16,664 nucleotides of DNA from JBGTCD01 sp041749015 (GTDB lineage Bacteria > Bacteroidota > Bacteroidia > Cytophagales > Cyclobacteriaceae), in assembly GCA_041749015.1 (NCBI GenBank), contig JBGTCD010000014.1:1-16664 (forward strand), in the 5' to 3' direction. Each line of letters opens with the position of its first letter. The stretch's first letter is position 1. A model generated the notes under the pieces. The model did no database searches and had not been told where the DNA came from. It worked only from the letters and a program-made list of their open reading frames with translations. Below, piece after piece: positions 6,247 through 14,008 of the stretch. The translations under genes and the position numbers were made by a program.

Positions 6247-6270
6247 TAGGTCAAGTTATAGGTCAAGTGA
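6247..6270. repeat. Tandem 12-bp repeat, second copy (TAGGTCAAGTTA, TAGGTCAAGTGA)
   Basis: This matches the double unit at 6049-6072 at 23 of 24 bases, in the same orientation and 198 bp further right. It lies just outside the terminator, with no recombinase start beside it. A duplicated site of this precision bracketing the suspected attachment scar suggests binding sites for the recombinase or a leftover from an earlier integration. Confidence 0.85.
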
Positions 6271-6288
6271 TTTGTAATATTTTTTCTA

Positions 6289-6338
6289 CCATCGCCCTGG
6301 TTCGTGTCCTCACGAACCATAAATATTGAAATAAGATG
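6289..6338. repeat. Left direct repeat with internal hairpin
   Basis: This 50-bp stretch (beginning CCATCGCCCTGGTTCGTG, ending TTGAAATAAGATG) recurs at 7072-7119 in the same orientation. It contains a perfect 9-bp hairpin, TGGTTCGTG (6298-6306) with CACGAACCA (6311-6319), loop TCCT. The pair brackets a single low-GC lipoprotein gene. A further half-copy, CACGAACCAT, occurs at 6459-6468. Confidence 0.9.
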
Positions 6339-6458
6339 AAAGTTTTCCTCGCGAGCTTTGCAAAGCGTGCAACACCCAGTGAATAAAAATCTAAGGCTAT
6401 TTGTATATTTACCTTAGCAATTTCCTGCCGAAGCACAGCAAAGGCAGCTTTGTGGGGC

Positions 6459-6468
6459 CACGAACCAT
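6459..6468. repeat. Half-copy of the hairpin arm
   Basis: CACGAACCAT is identical to 6311-6320, the right arm of the left repeat's hairpin, and lies 24 bp before the lipoprotein start. A 10-base match alone could be chance, but its place inside the bracketed segment is suggestive. The rest of 6339-6492 is AT-rich or weakly structured DNA (a GCTTTGCAAAGC palindrome at 6355-6366) without a gene. Confidence 0.45.
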
Positions 6469-6492
6469 GGCGGCGGTATTATTAACGGGAAG

Positions 6493-7005
6493 ATGAAACG
6501 GACAAACACTTATATTATATTCATAATATCGATAATATTTATCATATCATGTGAAAGGCCTTCGGATAAATTAAATCATGACTATCTTTTTGGAATTTGG
6601 TATTTCTGTGAACCTAATGGCGATTATGTAGAAACACAATATTTTATAGATTCCCTAATTGTGAGAAATCATTTTGACCCTGATGGAAGGACCTACCTTT
6701 ATCACATTAAAAATGATTCGATAAAAGTGTTTTTTTTGAACCATGATCCTTATTTTTCATTCAGAATAGAGAAAAAAAATGAAAATGAATTTTATAGAAC
6801 GGTTCCATTTTATGAAAGCCATTTTTTGATTTTTTTAGAAACCAGGATATCTAACTTAGAATTGGATTCATTGACCGACGTAATTAAATGGAGTAGGGCG
6901 GATTATGATAAAAGAAAGGCCGAAATAAATTGTGATAAAGTGATTTTTTCCAAAAAAATAAATTTGGAAAATATAGACACTATATTCGAAGATTACTCTT
7001 ATTAG
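6493..7005 (+). CDS. Hypothetical lipoprotein, orphan
   Basis: The 170-residue product starts with a clear lipoprotein signal: MKRTNTY, a hydrophobic run (IIFIISIIFII) and Cys20 in IISC. The mature part begins with a strand-like stretch (HDYLFGIWYFCEPNGDY) reminiscent of small lipocalin-like or copper-resistance-like beta-barrels, followed by many aromatic and Asp/Asn residues; no family is firmly recognised. ATG 6493 is preceded by a purine-rich GGGAAG. The gene is markedly AT-rich compared with the neighbouring chromosomal genes and stands alone between two direct repeats. Small orphan lipoproteins of this kind often serve as immunity proteins near RHS tips in Bacteroidota, which is a possible but unproven role here, since no toxin is adjacent. 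Confidence 0.7.
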   Translation: MKRTNTYIIFIISIIFIISCERPSDKLNHDYLFGIWYFCEPNGDYVETQYFIDSLIVRNHFDPDGRTYLYHIKNDSIKVFFLNHDPYFSFRIEKKNENEFYRTVPFYESHFLIFLETRISNLELDSLTDVIKWSRADYDKRKAEINCDKVIFSKKINLENIDTIFEDYSY

Positions 7006-7071
7006 TTAATGAAAGAAAAAGATTCCTTCCCCTCCTAGTTACCTATAGGGATTATTAATGGTTTGAATGGC

Positions 7072-7119
7072 CCATCGCCCTGGTTCGTGTCTGCACGAAC
7101 CAAAAATTGAAATAAGATG
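7072..7119. repeat. Right direct repeat with internal hairpin
   Basis: This is the second copy of the element at 6289-6338, 48 bp long, differing in the hairpin loop (TCTG at 7090-7093 instead of TCCT) and by a few bases in the A-rich spacer. The 9-bp stem (7081-7089 with 7094-7102) is intact. It sits 22 bp past the 3' end of the minus-strand glycosyltransferase gene, so on that transcript it would also form a 3' hairpin without a T-run. Confidence 0.9.
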
Positions 7120-7141
7120 CTGTCCGTGAGAAAAGCATGTG

Positions 7142-8314
7142 CTAAGCCCGCTTTGACTTTTCCCAAACCACAGACTGACACTTATTCAGGTGCCTGATAA
7201 AGCCCTGGTAAACAGCAAAATTCATAAACAGGAAATAAAAGGGGATGAAAAACCCTTTGACAGGTACCTTATAATTTTGGAGTAGCCATCCCAGCAAGGC
7301 TATGCCATAAAATATCCCCTGGGCCACTAATAGCCATTCATAAATACCACCTAATCTGTGCGCAAGGAAAATGTTAATGCCAAACACCAAAGGAATTGCA
7401 ATAGGAGCGAGGGTCCACCGAAGGACTCTGTGCCCCAGGAATAACCAGGAAAGGGTGCCGTATTTAATAGGGTTAAAAAGTGCACTTAAGAGCTTCATGG
7501 CCTGAAAGCCACCTGCTGCAATCCTGACCTTTCTCTTTTTTTCTTCTTCCACTGAAAGAGAGGCTGTTTCTACCGCCACGGCCCTGGGCTCGTAGACTAC
7601 CTTATACCCCTGCATGGCAATTTTTACTGTGATCAGGAAGTCTTCAATGACCACATTTTTGTCCACCGGTTCATAAAGGGAGGTCCTGACGCTGAATAGC
7701 TCCCCGGCCGCCCCAACCAGGGAATATAAATCACTTTCATTTTTCTTCATCCATGACTCGTATTTCCAGTACATGCCTTCCCCCGAACCGCTGGCATTGT
7801 CTTGTTTCAGGTCTTCGATCCTTTTTTCTCCGGAAACAGCACCGACATTGGGGTCTGCATAGTGCGCTGTAATGTATTTAACTGCTTCTCTGTTGACCAT
7901 GGTATTGGCATCAGAGAAAACCACAATTGGAGTTGATACTTCTTTCATCACCCTGTTTACCGCATGAATTTTTCCGTTTCGCCCCTCCTCATGAAACAAA
8001 TAGACTTGGGGAAATTCTTTGATTATTGCACCTGTATTGTCGGTAGAGCCATCGGTGACAAACCAAAAGTGAATCCTATTTTTCGGGTAATCTATTTGAA
8101 GGCAATTATTAATCTTTTCCCTGATAATATCTTCTTCATCATAGGCGGCAATAATCATGGTGACTGCGGGAAATGGGATTTTCTCCTTTTTAAGAGTAAC
8201 AGAGGATCTATTTTTCCTAATTTTTACTATAAAAGCCAACAATAATCCGAAGCCTATATAGGCAAAGAACAAGACAAACAATAGAGTCCAAAATAATAAC
8301 TGGATTATAAACAT
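7142..8314 (-). CDS. Membrane-bound family 2 glycosyltransferase
   Basis: The 390-residue product transfers a sugar from a nucleotide-sugar donor at the inner face of the cytoplasmic membrane, probably for an exopolysaccharide or glycolipid; the sugar is not predictable. One N-terminal membrane helix (residues about 5-30) precedes a GT-A domain with VTMIIAAYDEE (51-61), Asp88 in VTDGSTD, the metal-binding Asp135 in SDAN, Glu224-Asp225 in VIEDF as the likely catalytic acid region, and RxxRW (296-300, HRVLRW) resembling the QxxRW acceptor motif of cellulose/hyaluronan/poly-GlcNAc synthases. Three or so C-terminal helices (about 300-375) follow. The length fits the short synthase-like GT2 group without a PilZ domain. 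It is transcribed away from the T9SS surface cassette, with a 99-bp divergent gap. ATG 8314 is the natural start. Confidence 0.88.
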   Translation of the reverse strand: MFIIQLLFWTLLFVLFFAYIGFGLLLAFIVKIRKNRSSVTLKKEKIPFPAVTMIIAAYDEEDIIREKINNCLQIDYPKNRIHFWFVTDGSTDNTGAIIKEFPQVYLFHEEGRNGKIHAVNRVMKEVSTPIVVFSDANTMVNREAVKYITAHYADPNVGAVSGEKRIEDLKQDNASGSGEGMYWKYESWMKKNESDLYSLVGAAGELFSVRTSLYEPVDKNVVIEDFLITVKIAMQGYKVVYEPRAVAVETASLSVEEEKKRKVRIAAGGFQAMKLLSALFNPIKYGTLSWLFLGHRVLRWTLAPIAIPLVFGINIFLAHRLGGIYEWLLVAQGIFYGIALLGWLLQNYKVPVKGFFIPFYFLFMNFAVYQGFIRHLNKCQSVVWEKSKRA

Positions 8315-8413
8315 TACATAATTTTAGGATAGGCTACCCTTTACCGGCAGGTTTCGTTGTACTTGTATACGCACGCCATTCCTTGAGGTCCGGTTTTTCA
8401 CAGCCTTTTATCA

Positions 8414-11400
8414 ATGATGTTAATTTTTTGTACCGCATACTCGTTTTTAATCCATGAATTTGGAAAGGCAGGCATAGTCTTAATACTGTTCATTTTCATC
8501 CCTGGTATGATATGGGCAATACCGCCTGTGATCACTGGTCAGCAGCAGGTAACCATGGAGGAGCAAGGCACCATTTTACTTGAATTATCCTTTCTCACAG
8601 TAGACGACCCCCAATTTAACTACCCCGATGATTTCACATTACAGGCATTTGGGGGCCCTCGGTACCATTTAAATGGACTTCTGCTTACGGTTACTCCCAA
8701 CTTCACCGGGACCCTTACCGTGCCTGTTCGGGTCAATAACGGTGTCGAGGATAGTGAAACTTTTGACCTCCTAATCCAGGTACTGCCTCCGGATACCCCG
8801 GCTAATACCCCACCTACTTCTTCGGGGTTTGCACCCATAGAGGTACCATCCAATAATAATGATACGGTATTGAATCTATGGTCCGTATTTGATGATGAAG
8901 AGGATGATGATCAGGATCTGGTGCTTACGATAGAAAATATTGAGAACCCTAACATTTTTATAGCAGTGACCATTGATAATGCCAATGGTACCCTTAGACT
9001 TAATTATAATCCTGATGCGACCGGTACCTCAGAAATAGTCATCAGGGCTACTGATACAGGGGGTTTATTTGTTGAAGATGTGCTTCACGTAACAGTATTA
9101 TCCTCAAATACCCTTCCGGTGTCCCTCGGTTTGCCTACCCTGGTATTCGAAGAAAACCCTCTGACCATGACCTTACCCCTTTGGGATTATTTTGATGATG
9201 CTGAAGATGGCCCGGAAGGACTCACTTATGAATTGAGAAATTTTGTTCCGGATGGATATTTCGAGAGTGCTGAGATCGACCAGTCCACGGGAATACTAAC
9301 TGTGAATTTCACTACCGGTGCAGTTGGTGTAAGGACTATCCAAATCAGGGCTACAGATTCCTCTACAGCTATAGTGAATGATGAACTTACCATCAATATA
9401 CAGAATCCCGTTGCTTCACCTCAGCCCCTTGGATTTCCAGTTTATACTTTATTGGAAGGTGCTGATGACTTAAGCATAATGCTGGAGAATTTCTTTCAAG
9501 ATGCCAATGGTTCTGAAAACCTGGATTATCTCATTGTCAACATCTCCAACAATGAATTAGTAGAAAATGCTGCTATTAATCCCCAAAATATTTTAACCAT
9601 TTCATTTACTGAATTCCGATCCGGAGCCGCTGTTATTCGGATCAGGGCGACCAATGAATTTGGCCTTTTTGCTGAAGATGATATTGAAATAATCGTTCAG
9701 CCCGTAAATGACCCACCATTTTTTGATCCCTTGCCGACTCCTTATACGATTGAAAAAAACGCAGGGCAACAGGAAATTCCTATAACAGGGATCACTCCCG
9801 GGCCTTTTGAAGAAAACCAATTGATTAGTTTTTTAGCATTTTCAGGCAATGAAACACTGATACCCAATCCACAGGTCATCTATACACCTGGAGCATCACA
9901 GGGATTATTGAGGTTTACACCTGGGGTAAATCAGGCTGGAACGGCGCAAATCACCGTGGTAGCAGTTGATAATGGTTCTAACATACCCCCCAATCAGAAC
10001 TCTTTCCAGCGGGTGATGACGGTAATAGTAACGGATGTCAACTTCCAGCCCACCCTCAATGCGATTGTTTTTGAAAACCCCGTGTTTGAAAACGATCCTG
10101 AACACCAGGTAGCCCTAACGGGAATTTCAGCAGGTCCCGGGGAATCGCAAAGCCTTACCGTCACCGCTACCAGCAACAATCCAGGACTCTTTGAGTACAT
10201 AAGCATAGATTATCAATCGCCTCAGACCACAGGGCTGCTCCGCTTTAAAACTGCGCCATTCCAATCAGGGGAGGCGACAATTCAAGTTACTGTAACTGAT
10301 AGCGGACCATCAAATCCCCCTAATGTTAATTCCATTACCCGATCCTTTCAAGTAATAGTATTACCGGTTAATCATCCTCCGGAATTTACCAGCCAACCTG
10401 GGCTAGTGGCTACAGTTGGTGAGGTGTACGAATATAATATCACCACCACTGATCCGGACGGCGATCCGGTAGTTATTGATGCTGTTTCAGTACCCAATTG
10501 GTTAAATCTTACTGACTTTGGCAATGGCACTGCCTTATTATCTGGTACACCAGGCATTAACGATCGGGGATTAGTTGAAATAATAGTGCGGGTATTGGAT
10601 CCTGACCAGACCGGGGAGTCGCAGATATTTAATCTCCTGGTCAACACCAGACCGGTAGTGGCCGTAGGGGACATCATCCTGGATCAGGATACGGATTATG
10701 TTTTTACCGCTGGGTTTTTCCAGGAGCTCTTCACTGATCCGGATGGCAATGACCTCGCAGCCATTCGCCTGGTGTCGTATCCGGATCATGGCACTATTTG
10801 GCTTGGAGATGTCCTGCTGGAGGTAGGGGCGGAAGTGGAGCTGGAGTTCCTGGGGCTTCTCAGGTATCGTCCCGACCTGTATTTCAATGGGCAAGACAGT
10901 TTTCTATGGGATGGCAGCGATGGCCTGGTTTATTCTGAAAATCCTCAACCTATAAATATTGTGATCATAGCCGTGAATGTACCCCCACAGATTGTGGAAT
11001 TTGAAAGTCAGGAGGTGTTTTATATTTTGGGTAGCGAGCCCATATCAATCATTGATCACATCACCATTTTTGACCCTGATCATGATTCGCTTACAGTGGC
11101 CGAGCTTGGCATCCGCGCTGCTGGTTTTCAATCTGGGGTGGATGTACTTGACGTTGAGCCAACCGAAAATATCAGTGTGAGCTATTCCCAGGAATCTGGC
11201 TTATTGGTTTTAAGTGGTAAAGCCCCTTTAGCGGAATATGAAGAAATTTTAAAGTCAGTTACTTATCATAATACCAACCCATCCGAGAACCTGTATTTTA
11301 ATAAAATCCTCGTCTTGTCATTAAGCGATGGCATTGCTTATGGCAATCCAATCCAATGGAAATTGACCATTGAAGATAATTTTGTACCACCTACTATCCC

Positions 11401-11656
11401 AACAGGGTTTACACCTAATCAGGATGGCGCTAACGATCTCTGGGAAATCGAGCATCTTGAAAAATATTCTAATTCATCCGTGCAGGTTTTTGACCAAAAT
11501 GGCATTAAGGTCTTTGAATCCATAGGTTATGGTAACCCATGGGATGGTCAATACAGAAATCAACCCCTACCCAGGGGACCTTATTATTTTGTGATTGATT
11601 TAAATCTAAATCTTAGGAAAGTGGTGTATACCGGGGTGGTCACTATTTTGAGGTAA
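8414..11656 (+). CDS. Large T9SS-exported surface protein with gliding-motility C-terminal domain
   Basis: The 1080-residue product begins with a hydrophobic export signal (about residues 18-36) and continues as a chain of Ig/cadherin-like beta domains. Three units of about 100 residues (about 133-232, 233-331, 332-431) each have a pattern near WxxFDD and end in IRATD/IRATN. Two units of about 110 residues (about 432-543, 544-652) share GLLRF and VVAVD/VTVTD strands. An Ig-like unit containing TTDPDGDPV (about 653-744) and cadherin-like units containing FTDPDGND and FDPDHD follow. The final 90 residues (991-1080) are a gliding-motility-type C-terminal sorting domain: TGFTPNQDGANDLW, VQVFDQNGIKVFES, WDGQYRNQPLPRGPYYFVID. 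This domain directs export across the outer membrane by the type IX system. Acidic DDEEDDDQD loops suggest calcium binding. It is the first of a three-gene plus-strand cassette, 15 bp before the next gene. The role is probably adhesion or motility. Confidence 0.92.
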   Translation: MMLIFCTAYSFLIHEFGKAGIVLILFIFIPGMIWAIPPVITGQQQVTMEEQGTILLELSFLTVDDPQFNYPDDFTLQAFGGPRYHLNGLLLTVTPNFTGTLTVPVRVNNGVEDSETFDLLIQVLPPDTPANTPPTSSGFAPIEVPSNNNDTVLNLWSVFDDEEDDDQDLVLTIENIENPNIFIAVTIDNANGTLRLNYNPDATGTSEIVIRATDTGGLFVEDVLHVTVLSSNTLPVSLGLPTLVFEENPLTMTLPLWDYFDDAEDGPEGLTYELRNFVPDGYFESAEIDQSTGILTVNFTTGAVGVRTIQIRATDSSTAIVNDELTINIQNPVASPQPLGFPVYTLLEGADDLSIMLENFFQDANGSENLDYLIVNISNNELVENAAINPQNILTISFTEFRSGAAVIRIRATNEFGLFAEDDIEIIVQPVNDPPFFDPLPTPYTIEKNAGQQEIPITGITPGPFEENQLISFLAFSGNETLIPNPQVIYTPGASQGLLRFTPGVNQAGTAQITVVAVDNGSNIPPNQNSFQRVMTVIVTDVNFQPTLNAIVFENPVFENDPEHQVALTGISAGPGESQSLTVTATSNNPGLFEYISIDYQSPQTTGLLRFKTAPFQSGEATIQVTVTDSGPSNPPNVNSITRSFQVIVLPVNHPPEFTSQPGLVATVGEVYEYNITTTDPDGDPVVIDAVSVPNWLNLTDFGNGTALLSGTPGINDRGLVEIIVRVLDPDQTGESQIFNLLVNTRPVVAVGDIILDQDTDYVFTAGFFQELFTDPDGNDLAAIRLVSYPDHGTIWLGDVLLEVGAEVELEFLGLLRYRPDLYFNGQDSFLWDGSDGLVYSENPQPINIVIIAVNVPPQIVEFESQEVFYILGSEPISIIDHITIFDPDHDSLTVAELGIRAAGFQSGVDVLDVEPTENISVSYSQESGLLVLSGKAPLAEYEEILKSVTYHNTNPSENLYFNKILVLSLSDGIAYGNPIQWKLTIEDNFVPPTIPTGFTPNQDGANDLWEIEHLEKYSNSSVQVFDQNGIKVFESIGYGNPWDGQYRNQPLPRGPYYFVIDLNLNLRKVVYTGVVTILR

Positions 11657-11671
11657 ATCAAAGAATTTTAA

Positions 11672-12685
11672 ATGAAGAGATTTTTAATCTTATTGGTACT
11701 ATTGGGGCTTTCAGGTGGGCATGTAACTGCACAAACACCTTACATGTCACCCCAATGGTATGTATACCCCTCACTTATTAACCCAGCCTACACCGGTATT
11801 AACCAGGAAGTGCAGTTTAATGCCGGTCTCAGGCAGCAATGGGCAGGATTTGACGGTGCTCCTACATTTGGAATTTTTCAGTTTCAAAAAGGTTTTGGGA
11901 AAAAAGCTGATTTCTGGGATGGGATGCATAATAACCTGAGAGTTAGTGATCCCGATTGGATTAAACGGCAAAAGACCCCTTTTTCTTCTCGTATTTTCCA
12001 TGGTTTGGGTGCTACGCTGCTAAGTTTTGAGAGCGGGCCATTTGATTACATCAATCTTGGCTTAAACTACGGGATGCACATCAGGCTCAAAAATGATTTG
12101 ACAGTTTCATCAGGGGCCAGCTTTACTTATGTGAATAATAGAATTGACTGGAATAAGATCCAATTGGCTGATCCGGCTTCTGATCCCTTGTATAACAGTC
12201 TGATTGGTGGAGCGGCCAATGCCGGAGCCCTTTATGGTCAATTAGGTATTCTGGTGCACTCCAGGCGTTTTTTTGTAGGGGTTTCGGGATATTTAAATTT
12301 GGTCGAGAATATCCAATCTAACGAAGGTATATTTTTTGACCCCATATATCCACTTATTAGTACCCAGGCTGGTGTAATAATACCCTTGAGCACTCTGGTT
12401 GAGGTTGCGCCAATGGTTCAGGCTTTTCATAATGATATAACTGGTATCATCCTGGATTATGGGTTTAGAACTAATTTTGAAGAGCTCTTTATGGTTGGGA
12501 TGGGCTACCGTGATAATGGCATCGCATACGCCACCTTGGGCATGGATATTTCTTCAACCCTTAGAATAAACTATAGTTTTGAAAAGGGAATGGCTGAAAC
12601 TACGATCCTTAATTTTAACACCCATGAGCTGGGGATTCAATTGTTTTTGAAGAAAAACAAGGAAAGGAATACATTTTTATGGTAA
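11672..12685 (+). CDS. PorP/SprF-family outer-membrane protein (type IX secretion)
   Basis: The 337-residue product has a signal peptide (MKRFLILLVLLGLSG, cleavage expected after Ala20 in TAQ) and the family's opening pattern: YMSPQWYVYPSLINPAYTG, then FNAGLRQQWAGFDGAPTF. The rest alternates aromatic beta strands as in an outer-membrane barrel, including GLGATLLSFESGPF, NLGLNYGMHIRLKN and a closing strand ending FLKKNKE. PorP/SprF proteins work with specific type IX cargo carrying the gliding-motility C-terminal domain, helping to export or anchor it. Its place directly behind such a cargo gene and before an OmpA gene is the recurring arrangement in Bacteroidota. The stop overlaps the next start (ATG at 12679) by 7 bp, which suggests translational coupling. 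Length is normal for the family. Confidence 0.9.
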   Translation: MKRFLILLVLLGLSGGHVTAQTPYMSPQWYVYPSLINPAYTGINQEVQFNAGLRQQWAGFDGAPTFGIFQFQKGFGKKADFWDGMHNNLRVSDPDWIKRQKTPFSSRIFHGLGATLLSFESGPFDYINLGLNYGMHIRLKNDLTVSSGASFTYVNNRIDWNKIQLADPASDPLYNSLIGGAANAGALYGQLGILVHSRRFFVGVSGYLNLVENIQSNEGIFFDPIYPLISTQAGVIIPLSTLVEVAPMVQAFHNDITGIILDYGFRTNFEELFMVGMGYRDNGIAYATLGMDISSTLRINYSFEKGMAETTILNFNTHELGIQLFLKKNKERNTFLW

Positions 12686-14004
12686 GGTCGATGATCATAG
12701 GGTACCTGTTTTATTTGCTTCCAGCCTTGAGTGTAGGACAGGATATAGAATTTACTGAGATAATGCCACTTGAAAGCAAGGTGAATTCTGAAGCCGAGGA
12801 AATAATGCCTTTGATGAACCCTGAAGGCATTTTATACTTTGTTCGGGCTTTCCATGACCAAAATACCGGGGGAATAAATAGTGGACAAGACATTTGGCGT
12901 TATGAGTTTAATACCCAAGGTAAAGTGAGTCGGCCCGATGAAATTTTCTGGAACTCCAGGGGAAATGATATGGTCATAGGTTTCAGGAATGAAGCTCCGA
13001 TCTGTTTCCTGCTGAAGACTACTGGAAAATCCAACGAGAAAATAAAAGGGATATATTTTGTAAAAAAGGTAGATGACGCGTGGTCTAAACCGGAACTTAT
13101 CCCTATTGACGGCATCATTTCCACCGGTCATTTGGGCATGTATATGAGTCCGGATTTTGAAGTTTTGATTCTCTCAATGAAGCGGGACGATTCACTTGGG
13201 GAGGAGGATCTATATGTTAGTATCAAGGATACCGAAGGCGAGTGGTCCTATCCTGAAAATCTCGGTCCTACCATCAATACGACCGGCTATGAGATTTCCC
13301 CTTTCCTATCTAAGGATAAAAAGAAACTCTATTTTTCCAGCAATGGGCATGGTGGATTTGGCGATGCGGATATTTTTGTTGGTGAAAGAAGATATGATAG
13401 CTGGAAGGTGTGGGCTAAGCCAAAAAATCTGGGGCAGGAAGTAAATTCCTCAGGATTTGATGCCTATTTTTCAATTTATGGCGATTCAGTTGCTTTTTTT
13501 AGTAGCAATAGATTGGGGGGTCTCAGTGATATCTTTTCAGCCAGAGTTCTATCTAATGTAGGGAAAAATCCAAATTTGATCGGTATTCAACCGGCTACCT
13601 CTGGTGAAATTGCCAACAGAAATTATCTACCTCGGGAGGAAGTGGTTGAAATCTTCGAATTTAATTTTCAGCCTCAATTATTTTTTAAAAAGGATGACTA
13701 TGAAATTGATCCTGCCGGTTTTGAAATGCTCTATTTTATTGTTCAGAAAATCTTGCCTATGGATGATGTAAGAATTGCCCTGACAGGATTTGCGGATATA
13801 GACGGGGATGAAGCTTATAACCTTAGCCTATCAGCACAAAGAGCATTGGAAGTTTCCATTAAGCTCATGTCACTAGGCATATCTGCGGCAAGGATTTCCT
13901 ATGATGGATTAGGCATTCCTGATAATGCCTCACAAGGTAGTGAGGCGGCTAAAAGCAAAGACAGAAGGGTAGATTTCAAATTTTATAGGGTGAAAGCTAA
14001 TTAA
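12679..14004 (+). CDS. PD40-repeat and OmpA-domain envelope protein
   Basis: The 441-residue product has a signal peptide (MVRSMIIGYLFYLLPALSVG), then a beta-propeller-like region with PD40-type repeats (MSPDFEVLILSMKRD, SKDKKKLYFSSNGHGGFGDADIF, SIYGDSVAFFSSNRLGGLSDIF, about residues 150-295). The last 110 or so residues form an OmpA C-terminal domain, with GFADIDGDEAYNLSLSAQRA and a terminal KDRRVDFKF. That domain binds peptidoglycan through a conserved Asp and Arg, both visible here (Asp in GFAD, Arg in DRRV). The layout resembles SprE/PorE-like proteins that tie type IX cargo and outer-membrane partners to the cell wall. It is the third gene of the cassette, overlapping its predecessor. 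Its stop is 4 bp from the stop of the converging transporter gene, leaving no room for a terminator between them. Confidence 0.9.
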   Translation: MVRSMIIGYLFYLLPALSVGQDIEFTEIMPLESKVNSEAEEIMPLMNPEGILYFVRAFHDQNTGGINSGQDIWRYEFNTQGKVSRPDEIFWNSRGNDMVIGFRNEAPICFLLKTTGKSNEKIKGIYFVKKVDDAWSKPELIPIDGIISTGHLGMYMSPDFEVLILSMKRDDSLGEEDLYVSIKDTEGEWSYPENLGPTINTTGYEISPFLSKDKKKLYFSSNGHGGFGDADIFVGERRYDSWKVWAKPKNLGQEVNSSGFDAYFSIYGDSVAFFSSNRLGGLSDIFSARVLSNVGKNPNLIGIQPATSGEIANRNYLPREEVVEIFEFNFQPQLFFKKDDYEIDPAGFEMLYFIVQKILPMDDVRIALTGFADIDGDEAYNLSLSAQRALEVSIKLMSLGISAARISYDGLGIPDNASQGSEAAKSKDRRVDFKFYRVKAN

Positions 14005-14008
14005 AGTA

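Noticed and set aside
6049..6270. CRISPR-like array
   Set aside because: Only two double units exist, the units are 12 bp, and there are no regular spacers or cas genes.
9602..10894. Minus-strand open frames within the adhesin gene
   Set aside because: They are shadows of a repetitive, well-supported coding gene.
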